A program made the translations under genes and the position numbers. From contig JAFAEL010000255.1 in NCBI GenBank assembly GCA_023423995.1, positions 1-14,789 of the forward strand: a stretch of DNA of 14,789 nt, written 5' to 3'. How positions within the stretch are numbered: the stretch's first letter is position 1; the number at the start of each line of letters is the position of its first letter. The notes beneath the pieces are model-generated. The model did not search any database. It was not told the origin of the DNA and worked only from the letters and a program-made list of their open reading frames with translations. Shown piece after piece: positions 7,192 to 14,286 of this stretch. This stretch comes from Pseudomonadota bacterium. Its GTDB lineage: Bacteria > Pseudomonadota > Alphaproteobacteria > Rhizobiales > Beijerinckiaceae.

Positions 7192-7728
7192 CCCGAGCGC
7201 CGTGATGGCGAGGGCCAGCCCGGAGCCTGCCCCCAGCGTCACCTTCGCGGCGAACCATTGCGCCTCGAGCACGATCAACCCGAAGGCCAGCACGAACAGG
7301 GCCACGACGCCCCGGGGCTCGAGTCCCATCAGGTAGAGGGCGCCCGGGACGGCGAGCAGGAGGCTTCCGAACACGGCGATCCAGTTCGTGGCGACCGCAA
7401 ACTGGGCGTACCGAATGCCGAGCGGGCCGCCGCGCATGATGAAGGCCATCGCCACGGGAAGCGCCAGGAGGCTCGCGGCATGAGCGATCCCGGCCGCCAC
7501 GAGGAGGCGGGTGTCGTCGAACACCACCAGGCCTTCCACGCTGAGCCCGAGTTCCCGGCGCGCCAGCGCGACGGTGACGACCAGGGCGGGAATCGTGAAC
7601 AGGAAGGCCGCAAAGGATCGGGCGAAGCCCTGGAGGCTCACATCGAACTCGGCCAGCGCGTCGGGCCGCCGCGAGACGAGCGCCGCCGTCCCGCGCAGTG
7701 AGCGACCGACTTCTTCGACCGTGACCAT
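7141..7728 (-). CDS. Five-helix inner-membrane protein of unknown function
   Basis: A 195-residue protein with about five hydrophobic segments, near residues 35-56, 75-98, 110-133, 140-162 and 170-194. A roughly 34-residue charged N-terminal part is probably cytoplasmic ([15 protein letters not shown] precedes the first helix). I do not recognise a named family, although the [15 protein letters not shown] stretch loosely recalls Yip1-type membrane proteins. No enzymatic motif is visible. The ATG at 7726-7728 has a GAGG ribosome-binding site a few bases upstream. It lies 89 bases beyond the dapE stop on the same strand and may be read through from the dap group. Its last 51 bases overlap the truA end on the opposite strand. 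Confidence 0.8.
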   Translation of the reverse strand: MVTVEEVGRSLRGTAALVSRRPDALAEFDVSLQGFARSFAAFLFTIPALVVTVALARRELGLSVEGLVVFDDTRLLVAAGIAHAASLLALPVAMAFIMRGGPLGIRYAQFAVATNWIAVFGSLLLAVPGALYLMGLEPRGVVALFVLAFGLIVLEAQWFAAKVTLGAGSGLALAITALGLCLQVVIHGLFGALLG

Positions 7729-7817
7729 GGCGACCTCGCAACGAATGCCTGAGGACCCGCCTGGTGTTTCCGTCCGGCCGGGAACCTACGACTTTGGTCG
7801 CATTACGCGCAAGAGGC

Positions 7818-8990
7818 TCAGGAGTTTCGGCCCGGAAGGTATGTTTCGATGATCCGCCCGTAGATGCGGGTCAGCGCCTCGAGGTCGTCGACCGCGATGT
7901 TTTCGTCGACGGCATGCATGGTCTGGCCGACGAGGCCGAACTCGATCACCGGGCAGTAGCGGCAGATGAAGCGCGCGTCCGAGGTGCCTCCCGTCGTGGA
8001 GAGAGTCGGCCGCAATCCCGTCTCCGCTTCCACGGCATCTCGCACGAGATCGACGAAGCTGTCGGGCTCGGTCAGGAAGGCAATCGAGTTGGTCGGGTCG
8101 AATGCCAGTGTGAAGGGCGTGTCCCCGCACGCCGTGCCAACACGCGCGCGGATCTCCGCCGCGAGCGTCTCGGGCGTCCAGATGTCGTTGAAGCGGATGT
8201 TGAACACCGCCCGCGTCTCGGCCGGGATCACGTTCGTGGCCGGATTGCCGACATCGACGGTCGTGAATTCGAGGTTGGAGGGGTCGAAGCGCTCCGTGCC
8301 GGCATCGAGCGGCGGGTCAGAGAGCGCTGCGATCACGCGGCCCATTGCCGGGATCGGATTCAGGGCAAGCTGGGGGTAGGCGACGTGTCCCTGGCGGCCA
8401 TGGATCGTGAGCCGGCCCGTGAGGGAACCGCGCCGGCCGATCTTGATCATCTCGCCGAGACGATTCGGATTGGTCGGCTCGCCCAGCACGCAATGATCGA
8501 AGCGCTCGCCGCGATCTGCCGCCCAGGCGAGAAGCTTCACCGTGCCGTTCACGGCCGGACCCTCCTCGTCGCCCGTGAGGAGAAAGGCGATGGAGCCCTC
8601 GGCCGGCACACCGTGCCGGTCGAGATGGGCCAGGGTCGCGGCCAGCATCGCGGCAACGCCGCCCTTCATGTCCGCCGCGCCGCGGCCATAGAGCCGCCCG
8701 TCGGCCACAGCGCCGGCAAAGGGCGGGTGGGACCATGCCGCCTCGTTGCCCGGAGGCACGACATCCGTATGGCCCGCAAAGACGAGGCAAGGCGAGCCCT
8801 GCCCGATCCGAGCGTAGAGGTTGCGGACCTCGGGCTGGCCGGGTTCGGAAAAGACGGGAAGCTGGACGGCGAACCCCGCCCCCTCGAGCAGGCCCGCCAC
8901 ATAGGCGAGCGCGCCGCCATCCGCCGGGGTCACCGAAGGGCAGCGGATCAGGGCTTGGGCGATCGAAAGGGAAGTGTCAGGCAGTGGCAC
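7818..8990 (-). CDS. dapE: Succinyl-diaminopimelate desuccinylase
   Basis: A 390-residue M20-family zinc hydrolase that releases succinate from N-succinyl-L,L-diaminopimelate, a late step in the lysine and peptidoglycan-precursor pathway. Metal and catalytic residues are all present: H74 and D76 in [10 protein letters not shown]107 in [11 protein letters not shown]142 and E143 in TGDEEG, E171 in LGEPT, and H359 near the C-terminus in QTMHAVDEN. The dimerisation (lid) domain occupies about residues 185-295. The length matches the family. It starts with GTG (8988-8990) inside the 3' end of the upstream gene (14-base overlap), so translation is probably coupled. It sits with dapD on the same strand, one gene apart. 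Confidence 0.96.
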   Translation of the reverse strand: MPLPDTSLSIAQALIRCPSVTPADGGALAYVAGLLEGAGFAVQLPVFSEPGQPEVRNLYARIGQGSPCLVFAGHTDVVPPGNEAAWSHPPFAGAVADGRLYGRGAADMKGGVAAMLAATLAHLDRHGVPAEGSIAFLLTGDEEGPAVNGTVKLLAWAADRGERFDHCVLGEPTNPNRLGEMIKIGRRGSLTGRLTIHGRQGHVAYPQLALNPIPAMGRVIAALSDPPLDAGTERFDPSNLEFTTVDVGNPATNVIPAETRAVFNIRFNDIWTPETLAAEIRARVGTACGDTPFTLAFDPTNSIAFLTEPDSFVDLVRDAVEAETGLRPTLSTTGGTSDARFICRYCPVIEFGLVGQTMHAVDENIAVDDLEALTRIYGRIIETYLPGRNS

Positions 8991-9498
8991 GAAGGCGCTC
9001 GGGCTCAGGCTCGGGCGCCGGAGGATGGACGATCGTTTCCTCGTCGTGAAGTCGCGCCGCGCACAGGATCAGGGCTGTCTCGTTGCCGGCGAAGATGGGA
9101 ACGAGCAGGCGGGTGAAGAAGCGGAAACCGCCGCCGATGATCGGGTGGTCGCGGGTGACATGCGCGAGACCGAGCCGATGGACATGGCGAACGCCGGCCA
9201 GGTTCGCGCGATAATAGGGCGAGTCGAGCAGATCCCCGAACGCCACGCCGTTCAGGTCGCCGGCCGGGCTCGCTTCGGAAAAGGCCGACCCATAGAACTC
9301 GAACCGAAAGTCGCCGAAGCGCTTCGCCGGACGAATAACAGCGAGATTGTCGGCAAGCGTGTCGAAATCATCCAGGTCAAGGTCCCGACCGATGATACGT
9401 CCCTCGGTCGTCAGGCTTTCGCTCAGGGTACGCAACGTATCGAAAAGCCGGGTTTCCTCGTCTTCACGGCTCAGGTCGAGCCATTCCCTACGCACCAC
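8977..9498 (-). CDS. Conserved-looking protein with a possible PAS-type domain, between dapD and dapE
   Basis: A 173-residue soluble protein of unknown function. Residues ~35-150 have the layout of the alphaproteobacterial PAS_5-type domain: an acidic first helix region ([20 protein letters not shown]), a strand [12 protein letters not shown], a G-F-DLL turn, and a closing strand pair ([22 protein letters not shown]). This is pattern recognition, not a search result. The C-terminal tail is Pro/Glu-rich ([15 protein letters not shown]). There is no kinase, cyclase or DNA-binding part, so if it is a sensor it would act through a partner. It starts with tandem GTG codons (9493-9498), with GGAG about nine bases upstream. 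It overlaps dapE by 14 bases, which ties it to lysine biosynthesis at least transcriptionally. Confidence 0.72.
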   Translation of the reverse strand: MVRREWLDLSREDEETRLFDTLRTLSESLTTEGRIIGRDLDLDDFDTLADNLAVIRPAKRFGDFRFEFYGSAFSEASPAGDLNGVAFGDLLDSPYYRANLAGVRHVHRLGLAHVTRDHPIIGGGFRFFTRLLVPIFAGNETALILCAARLHDEETIVHPPAPEPEPERLRATA

Positions 9499-9526
9499 GT
9501 AACACTTCTCCAGGGCGGGTTAATCT

Positions 9527-9553
9527 GCCGCGACCATGGCTTTCGGTCGCGGC
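9527..9553. repeat. Perfect 9-bp inverted repeat downstream of dapD
   Basis: GCCGCGACC (9527-9535) and GGTCGCGGC (9545-9553) pair perfectly around a 9-base loop in the 106-base gap between dapD and the PAS-like gene. Neither strand shows a T-run after the stem, so it is not a classic intrinsic terminator. It could stabilise the dapD 3' end or attenuate transcription into the next gene. Confidence 0.55.
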
Positions 9554-9604
9554 ACCCGCAAGTTGGACTTCCTGCCTAGCTGATATGATGTATGCCAGAC
9601 GTTC

Positions 9605-10447
9605 TCAGTCGCGCAGAAGCTCGTTGATCGAGGTTTTCGCGCGGGTGCCCGCATCCACGCGCTTCACGATGACGGCGCAGTAGAGGGACGGGCCGGGCGT
9701 TCCGTCCGGCAGCGGCTTCCCGGGCTGGGAGCCGGCGACGACGACGGAATAGGGCGGCACGCGGCCCTGGAAGACCTCGCCGGTATTGCGGTCGATGATG
9801 CGGGTCGAAGCCCCGATATAGACGCCCATCGACAGGACCGAACCCTCGCCCACGATGACGCCCTCGGCGACCTCGGCACGGGCGCCGACGAAGCAATTGT
9901 CCTCGATGATGACGGGATTGGCCTGAAGCGGCTCGAGGACGCCCGCGATCCCGGCCCCGCCGGAGATGTGGCAGTTCTTCCCGACCTGCGCGCAGGATCC
10001 GATGGTGGCCCAGGTATCCACCATGGTGCCCTCGTCCACGTAGGCGCCCAGATTGACGAAGCTCGGCATGAGGACGACGCCGGGCGCGATAAAGGCGCCG
10101 CGCCGCACCGCGCAGTTCGGCACTGCCCGGAACCCGGCGGCCCGGAACTGCTCCTCGCCCCAGCCCTCGAACTTGGACGGCACCTTGTCGAACCAGTTCG
10201 CGCCTCCAGGGCCGCCGGAGATCGGCGCCATGTCGGTCAGGCGGAAGGAAAGGAGAACCGCCTTCTTGAGCCATTGGTGGACGTGCCAGCCCTCGGCCGT
10301 CTTCTCGGCGACGCGCGCCTTGCCGGAATCCAGCAGCTCCAGGGCATGCTCGACCGCGTCACGCACCGCTCCCTTGGTGCTGGCGCTGACGGAGGCGCGG
10401 TCCTCCCAGGCGGCGTCGATCGTTTGGGCGAGGTCGGTCGAGCTCAT
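9605..10447 (-). CDS. dapD: 2,3,4,5-tetrahydropyridine-2,6-dicarboxylate N-succinyltransferase
   Basis: A 280-residue acyltransferase that transfers succinyl from succinyl-CoA to tetrahydrodipicolinate, opening the succinylase branch of diaminopimelate and lysine synthesis. The N-terminal ~100 residues are the helical domain with [12 protein letters not shown]. Residues ~105-240 form the left-handed parallel beta-helix from hexapeptide repeats (for example [38 protein letters not shown] is the conserved core, [15 protein letters not shown]). The conserved [11 protein letters not shown] segment lies near the active site. Full length, ATG start at 10445-10447, without a clear Shine-Dalgarno sequence. 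It is the first gene of the minus-strand dap group and is divergent from a small 67-residue gene. Confidence 0.97.
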   Translation of the reverse strand: MSSTDLAQTIDAAWEDRASVSASTKGAVRDAVEHALELLDSGKARVAEKTAEGWHVHQWLKKAVLLSFRLTDMAPISGGPGGANWFDKVPSKFEGWGEEQFRAAGFRAVPNCAVRRGAFIAPGVVLMPSFVNLGAYVDEGTMVDTWATIGSCAQVGKNCHISGGAGIAGVLEPLQANPVIIEDNCFVGARAEVAEGVIVGEGSVLSMGVYIGASTRIIDRNTGEVFQGRVPPYSVVVAGSQPGKPLPDGTPGPSLYCAVIVKRVDAGTRAKTSINELLRD

Positions 10448-10561
10448 CGGATGCTGTGTCTCGGATAGGAACGGCGTCGCTTAGCAAGGGCCTGCCGGCC
10501 TGTCACTCGCGGAGGCGCATCGGCGTGGAACGGAGCCCCCGCCCGCGAAGTTGCCGGCAGG

Positions 10562-10573
10562 AGGAGAACCGCC
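10562..10573 (+). promoter_or_regulatory. Strong ribosome-binding site of the 67-residue gene
   Basis: AGGAGGAG ends a few bases before the ATG at 10574 and is the best Shine-Dalgarno match in the window (read with the last bases of the preceding line, from about 10559). It strongly supports that this short reading frame is a real gene. Confidence 0.6.
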
Positions 10574-10777
10574 ATGGCGCAGCCCAGCCCCGAGGAGCGC
10601 AAGCGTTTCGACCAGGTCGATTCGACCGGCACGAATTCGCGCCCGCGACACGACACCATTGCCCAGACCGGCGGCGGTTTCCCGGACGACACGGGCCGGC
10701 AGGTCGATATCGACCCGGAGGAGGAGAAGCGGCTCGCCGACTCCATCCGGCATCTGCCGGGCGGCAAGCCCGCCTGA
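10574..10777 (+). CDS. Small hydrophilic protein of unknown function
   Basis: A 67-residue, highly polar protein with no membrane segment, signal peptide or cysteines. It has a charged N-terminus (PSPEERKRFDQVD), a flexible Gly/Thr/Asp middle (QTGGGFPDDTGRQ) and an acidic-basic helix near the end (DPEEEKRLADSIRHL). I do not recognise a family. It looks largely disordered except for the last helix. Support for coding comes from the strong AGGAGGAG ribosome-binding site and from its exact fit between dapD (divergent, 126 bases) and lptB (convergent). Its TGA stop is directly followed by the reversed TCA stop of lptB, making TGATCA with no spacer. Confidence 0.72.
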   Translation: MAQPSPEERKRFDQVDSTGTNSRPRHDTIAQTGGGFPDDTGRQVDIDPEEEKRLADSIRHLPGGKPA

Positions 10778-11614
10778 TCACATCCGGAAATCCTCGCCGA
10801 GATAGACGCGGCGGACATTTTCGTCCGCCACGATCTCGTCGGGCGTGCCCTCGGTGAGCACCCGGCCGGAATGGATGATGTAGGCCCGGTCGGTCAGGGC
10901 GAGCGTCTCGCGCACGTTGTGGTCGGTCACCAGGACCCCGATGCCGCGGGCCGTCAGGTGCTTGACCAGGGCCTGGATGTCGCCGACCGCGATCGGGTCG
11001 ATGCCGGCGAAGGGCTCGTCGAGCAGCATGAAGGACGGGGAGGTCGCGAGCGCCCGGGCGATCTCGCAGCGCCGCCGCTCGCCGCCCGACAGCGCGATCG
11101 ATGGCGACTTGCGGAGGCGCGCGATGTCGAACTCCTCCAGGAGTTGCTCCAGCCGCTCCTCCCGCTCGCGCCGGTTCGGGACGGCGACTTCCAGCACGGC
11201 CCGGATGTTGTCCTCGACATTGAGGCCCCGGAAGATGGACGCTTCCTGCGGAAGGTAGCCGATGCCGAGCCGGGCCCGCCGGTACATGGGCAGGCGCGTG
11301 ATGTCGTTGCCGTCGAGCGTGATCGTGCCCTGGTCGGCCGCCACCAGGCCCGTGATCATGTAGAAGATCGTGGTCTTGCCGGCGCCGTTCGGGCCGAGGA
11401 GGCCGACGGCCTCGCCCTGACGCACCACGAGACCCGCATCTTGCACGACCGTCCGGCCGCCATAGCTCTTCTTCAGGCCCGCGACGGACAGGATGCCCGG
11501 CCCGCTCTGCGCCTCCGGATCGGACCAGGAGGCCGAGTAGGCATCGTAGGCGGCGTCATCCGTTGCGCCATCGGCGGCGGATGTCTGGGCCCGTAGGCTG
11601 AGGTTGAACTTCAC
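10778..11614 (-). CDS. lptB: Lipopolysaccharide export ABC transporter ATP-binding protein
   Basis: A 278-residue ATPase that powers LptB2FG, the inner-membrane machine extracting lipopolysaccharide and feeding it to LptC and LptA. It carries the complete ABC set: Walker [10 protein letters not shown] (74-82), Q-loop Q123, signature LSGGERRR (175-182), Walker B with catalytic E200 (FMLLDEP), and H-loop H232. The [12 protein letters not shown] stretch is characteristic of LptB. An extra ~40 residues precede the core (which starts at [13 protein letters not shown]), longer than the ~240-residue E. coli protein. No in-frame ATG or GTG near the core offers a shorter start, so the extension looks real. 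The start is GTG (11612-11614). It lies 90 bases after lptA. Confidence 0.95.
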   Translation of the reverse strand: MKFNLSLRAQTSAADGATDDAAYDAYSASWSDPEAQSGPGILSVAGLKKSYGGRTVVQDAGLVVRQGEAVGLLGPNGAGKTTIFYMITGLVAADQGTITLDGNDITRLPMYRRARLGIGYLPQEASIFRGLNVEDNIRAVLEVAVPNRREREERLEQLLEEFDIARLRKSPSIALSGGERRRCEIARALATSPSFMLLDEPFAGIDPIAVGDIQALVKHLTARGIGVLVTDHNVRETLALTDRAYIIHSGRVLTEGTPDEIVADENVRRVYLGEDFRM

Positions 11615-11631
11615 GAGAGATCGGTCTGGAG

Positions 11632-11650
11632 CGGGCCTGAGATAGGCCCG
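11632..11650. repeat. 7-bp inverted repeat between lptA and lptB
   Basis: CGGGCCT (11632-11638) and AGGCCCG (11644-11650) pair perfectly around a five-base loop in the 90-base lptA-lptB gap. Without a following T-run it is not a canonical terminator. It could set relative expression of lptB or be a processing site. The lptB GTG begins about 18 bases beyond it and lacks a clear ribosome-binding site. Confidence 0.4.
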
Positions 11651-11704
11651 TCATCTCCGCGCTGCAACATAGGCCCTGCTTCCGCCGCTGGGCCGACGCT
11701 CGGA

Positions 11705-12388
11705 TCAGCGCTGCTTGGGCGCGCCCTGGCCGGCCTGGTTCTGGCTACCGGGAACGATCAGAGCGCGAACCCGGCCGCCCTGGCCGCCGCCCTCGACATT
11801 CGCGATGCCGGTGTTCAGATCGTAGGCGACCCGCTCGCCGCGGGTGACGTTCGGCCCGTCGCTGAGCGTGGCGTTCCCGACGAGCAGCACCTTGTTGCGG
11901 CTGCGGTCGAACTCGGCATTCTCGCCGGTCGCGACCTGGGTCTTCGACACGATCGTGACGGGACCCTTGCAGTTGATCTTGCGGATGGCGCCATCGCCGC
12001 CGAGCGGATTCTGCCCCGTCTCGCGACCCGCCTGGCCCGCGGCCGCGGCAGCCCGGCCGGCCTCGTAATAGACGGTCAGGAGCGAGCACTTCATGGTCGA
12101 GTCGCCCTGCACGGCCACCACGTTCCCGGCGAAGACCGCCCGGCCCTCCTTGTCGAAGACGTCGAGCCGGTCCGCATCGATCTTGATCGGGTCGCGGTTC
12201 GAGCCGAGCTCGGCGAAGGCAGAGGAGCGCTCGCGTGCGCGCTGGGGCGAGCCCTGGGCGACCTTCAGGGTCGAGGCGCCACCGCCGGGAAGCTCGGCCG
12301 CCGCCGGAGCCGCGAGACACGGAAGAAGTGCCGCAGCGAGCAGGAGACCGCGCATGGAAAGAGTTCCTGAATGAAACGAAACGCTCAT
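11705..12388 (-). CDS. lptA: Lipopolysaccharide transport periplasmic protein LptA
   Basis: A 227-residue periplasmic bridge protein that carries lipopolysaccharide from LptC toward the outer-membrane LptDE. The first ~31 residues contain a signal peptide (hydrophobic LLLAAALLPCLAAP, cleavage likely after AAA before ELPGG). The OstA/LptA beta-jellyroll domain follows from about residue 68 (DPIKIDADRLDVFDKEGRAVFAGNVVAVQGD) to about 200. A Gly/Gln-rich tail ends the protein. An insert rich in Gly and Ala (AAAAAGQAGRETGQNPLGGDG) lies mid-domain. The ATG at 12386-12388 overlaps the lptC stop in ATGA, the basis for this start. A second in-frame Met at 12355, with AGGA nine bases upstream, would give a more standard short signal peptide and is a fair alternative. 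Confidence 0.92.
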   Translation of the reverse strand: MSVSFHSGTLSMRGLLLAAALLPCLAAPAAAELPGGGASTLKVAQGSPQRARERSSAFAELGSNRDPIKIDADRLDVFDKEGRAVFAGNVVAVQGDSTMKCSLLTVYYEAGRAAAAAGQAGRETGQNPLGGDGAIRKINCKGPVTIVSKTQVATGENAEFDRSRNKVLLVGNATLSDGPNVTRGERVAYDLNTGIANVEGGGQGGRVRALIVPGSQNQAGQGAPKQR

Positions 12389-13167
12389 GGACGTGCCGGC
12401 TCGACCTGGGACATCCGGGCATCGCCCGCGGGCTCGGCGGGTTCGATCGTCGCGCGGCTGAACTGCGTGCGGACGCGGCCCTGGAAGGAGAACGTGCGAC
12501 CGCCATCCGAGACCTCTACGCCTTCGGCTTCGATCGTGCCGTTCTGGGTCGAGATCTTGACCGCCTCGCGCGAGAGCACCGTCCCGCCCTTGATGTCGAC
12601 GGAGGCCGAGCGCAGCAGCACTTCCTCGCCGCGGGTGGTCGTGATGCGGATCGGCTCGGCCAGGTCCAGATGTTCCTTGGCCGTGTCGAAGAGCGCGGAG
12701 GCGGAGACGAGGCGCGCCTGCGTGCCCACGGCGTCGGTGACGAGCTTGGCGTTCACGTCCTTGAGCTCGATCAGGCCCGGCTTGCGGACGTCCTGGAACG
12801 CCGCCTTCGCGGTCACCTCGTAGGGCCGGTTATCCTGGCGGAAGCCGGTGAGGCGCGGGTTCTCCATGGCGATCTTGGTGCCGGACAACGTCACGCTGCC
12901 GAGCGACAGGCCCGGAATGTCGCCGAACGGCTTGAACACGGTTGCGGCCACGACGAGGCCGCCCGCCGCCAGCGCACCGGCCGGGATGGCGAATTTGAGC
13001 AGCCGCACTCGGAGGGAGTGCCGCTTTGCCTTGGCATAGGCGGCGGCGCGATCAGGGCCATGACGGCCGTCGCGTCCCAGCCTCGGCAGATGGCCAGTCA
13101 CGGGCAAGTCCGGAAGTCGAGGTGGAGCCTCATCTGTGCCCGCCTGCAATGGCGAAGTTGTGGCCAC
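12385..13167 (-). CDS. lptC: LPS export ABC transporter periplasmic protein LptC
   Basis: A 260-residue bitopic inner-membrane protein that receives lipopolysaccharide from LptB2FG and passes it to LptA. A cytoplasmic, Pro- and Arg-rich N-terminal region of ~50 residues precedes one membrane helix at about 56-78 (LKFAIPAGALAAGGLVVAATVF). The periplasmic beta-jellyroll follows, with repeated strand motifs such as RPYEVTAKAA, ELKDVNAKL and SVDIKGGTVLSREAVKIST. It is longer than E. coli LptC (~190), as common in alphaproteobacteria. It starts at GTG (13165-13167), with AGGA only three bases before, so the exact start is uncertain. Its TGA overlaps the lptA ATG. Order rnd-lptC-lptA-lptB supports the assignment. 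Confidence 0.9.
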   Translation of the reverse strand: MATTSPLQAGTDEAPPRLPDLPVTGHLPRLGRDGRHGPDRAAAYAKAKRHSLRVRLLKFAIPAGALAAGGLVVAATVFKPFGDIPGLSLGSVTLSGTKIAMENPRLTGFRQDNRPYEVTAKAAFQDVRKPGLIELKDVNAKLVTDAVGTQARLVSASALFDTAKEHLDLAEPIRITTTRGEEVLLRSASVDIKGGTVLSREAVKISTQNGTIEAEGVEVSDGGRTFSFQGRVRTQFSRATIEPAEPAGDARMSQVEPARP

Positions 13168-13218
13168 GATTCCTGTCTGCGCCGGTTGAGGAACTCCGTC
13201 AACTCTGCCGCGTTTTAC

Positions 13219-13833
13219 CTAACTATGAGCGAAGATGTCCGTCTCCGGCCAGCCGAGCAGGTCCAGGCGGGCGCGGGTGGGCAGGAAGGCGAAGCAGCTC
13301 TCGGCGAGCTCCGCCCGCTTCTCGCGCGCCAGCATCGAATCGAGCCGCTCCTTGAGGGCATGCAGGTGCAGCACGTCCGATGCCGCGTACTCGATCTGCG
13401 CCTGGCTCAGTTCCGGAGCGGCCCAGTCCGAGGATTGCTGCGCCTTGGACAGATCTATGCCGAGAAGCTCCCGCGTCAGGTCCTTCAGGCCGTGCCGGTC
13501 CGTGTAGGTGCGCACGAGCCGGGAGGCGATCTTGGTGCAGTAGACGGGCGCCGGCATGACGCCGAGGCGCAGGAAGAGCACCGCCAGGTCGAAGCGCGCG
13601 AAATGGAAGATCTTCAGCACCGAGGGGTCGGCCAGGACGCGGATCAGCGTGGCCGGAGGCGGGGCGTCGGGCAGGATCTGCACCACGTCCGCATCGCCGT
13701 CTCCCCGTGAGATCTGGACCACGCAGAGCCGGTCCCGGTGGGGATTGAGACCGAGCGTCTCGGTGTCGATGGCGATGGAGGGACCGGGCGCGTAATCGGC
13801 CGGAAGGTCACCCCGGTGGTACCGGATGGTCAT
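13219..13833 (-). CDS. rnd: Ribonuclease D-like 3'-5' exonuclease
   Basis: A 204-residue DEDDy-type 3'-5' exonuclease expected to trim structured RNA ends. The catalytic acids are D23 and E25 in AIDTETLGL, D82 in HFARFDLAVL, and Y149 with D153 in YAASDVLHL. Conserved YCTKIASRLVRTY and HGLKDLTRELLG stretches are typical of RNase D. It lacks the C-terminal HRDC helices of E. coli RNase D (~375 residues), a short form common in alphaproteobacteria. It ends 51 bases before the lptC start on the same strand, the usual arrangement beside lptC. The symbol is by analogy, since the substrate of the short form is not shown here. Confidence 0.9.
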   Translation of the reverse strand: MTIRYHRGDLPADYAPGPSIAIDTETLGLNPHRDRLCVVQISRGDGDADVVQILPDAPPPATLIRVLADPSVLKIFHFARFDLAVLFLRLGVMPAPVYCTKIASRLVRTYTDRHGLKDLTRELLGIDLSKAQQSSDWAAPELSQAQIEYAASDVLHLHALKERLDSMLAREKRAELAESCFAFLPTRARLDLLGWPETDIFAHS

Positions 13834-13923
13834 GGGATCGTGCGGGCGGGAGAAACGGATCTCCCAGCCCTTAGCGCATGACGGTCCGGCGGGAAACCGG
13901 CGCTGCCGCCGGCTCGTCGCCGC

Positions 13924-14238
13924 TCAGGATTGTCGCGCCACGATGCGGTCGCGGATGCCCTGATAGACGCTGTCCGGCAGCACCTTCTTGCGCCGGAGCT
14001 CGTCCTTTCCGTTGTAGGGCCGGTTCTTGATGATGGCCTGGGCGCGGGCCGGACCGACGCCGGGGAGCTGGTCGAGCTGTTCCAGCGTCGCGGTGTTGAT
14101 GTCGATCAGCGGTGTCTTCGCTGTCGCGCTGGGAGCGGTCGTGGCGGGCGCCGCCCCTGTTTGAGGAGCCTGGGCGAGCGCCGGGCCTGCCGAGAGCGCG
14201 GCCGCCATGGCCAGCGCCGCGAGTCTGAGCCTTAACAT
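13924..14238 (-). CDS. Secreted ComEA-like helix-hairpin-helix protein
   Basis: A 104-residue protein with a clear signal peptide (MLRLRLAALAMAAALSAG..., cleavage near ALA-QAP, about residue 23). An Ala/Thr/Pro-rich linker follows, then a helix-hairpin-helix domain at about 43-101. Its core, INTATLEQLDQLPGVGPARAQAI, is the ComEA/SLBB-type DNA-binding signature, followed by KNRPYNGKDELRRKKVLPDSVYQGI. ComEA proteins bind DNA in the periplasm during natural uptake, but single-domain relatives are widespread in bacteria not known to take up DNA, so the role here is open. A GGGAGAGG ribosome-binding region precedes the ATG (14236-14238). It is on the same strand as, and 90 bases before, rnd. Confidence 0.85.
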   Translation of the reverse strand: MLRLRLAALAMAAALSAGPALAQAPQTGAAPATTAPSATAKTPLIDINTATLEQLDQLPGVGPARAQAIIKNRPYNGKDELRRKKVLPDSVYQGIRDRIVARQS

Positions 14239-14255
14239 CTGCCTCTCCCTGTTTG

Positions 14256-14280
14256 GGACCGGAGCTCCTCGCCCCGGTCC
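14256..14280. other. 7-bp inverted repeat between the two rightmost minus-strand genes
   Basis: GGACCGG (14256-14262) and CCGGTCC (14274-14280) pair around an 11-base loop just after the stop of the Pro-rich gene. No T-run follows on the minus strand, and the sequence runs straight into the ribosome-binding region of the next gene. It may be a weak terminator or just a chance GC-rich repeat. Confidence 0.25.
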
Positions 14281-14286
14281 GGATGC

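Noticed and set aside
7764..9116. A 450-codon plus-strand frame opposite dapE
   Set aside because: Antisense to a complete dapE with all metal ligands; composition is that of a shadow.
10448..10500. Promoter for dapD on the minus strand (TTGCTA and CCTATCC elements)
   Set aside because: The elements are separated by only 14 bases, too close for a sigma70 promoter, so I did not list it.
13168..13218. TTGACG on the minus strand as the -35 of an lptC promoter
   Set aside because: No acceptable -10 box lies 16-18 bases downstream. lptC is more simply co-transcribed with rnd.
12235..13710. A 491-codon plus-strand frame opposite lptA, lptC and rnd
   Set aside because: It crosses three real genes and their gaps, has no recognisable domain, and lacks a ribosome-binding site.
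13886..13912. 7-bp inverted repeat (CCGGCGG / CCGCCGG) between the helix-hairpin-helix gene and rnd as a terminator
   Set aside because: The loop is 13 bases and no T-run follows. Such repeats arise easily in sequence this GC-rich.
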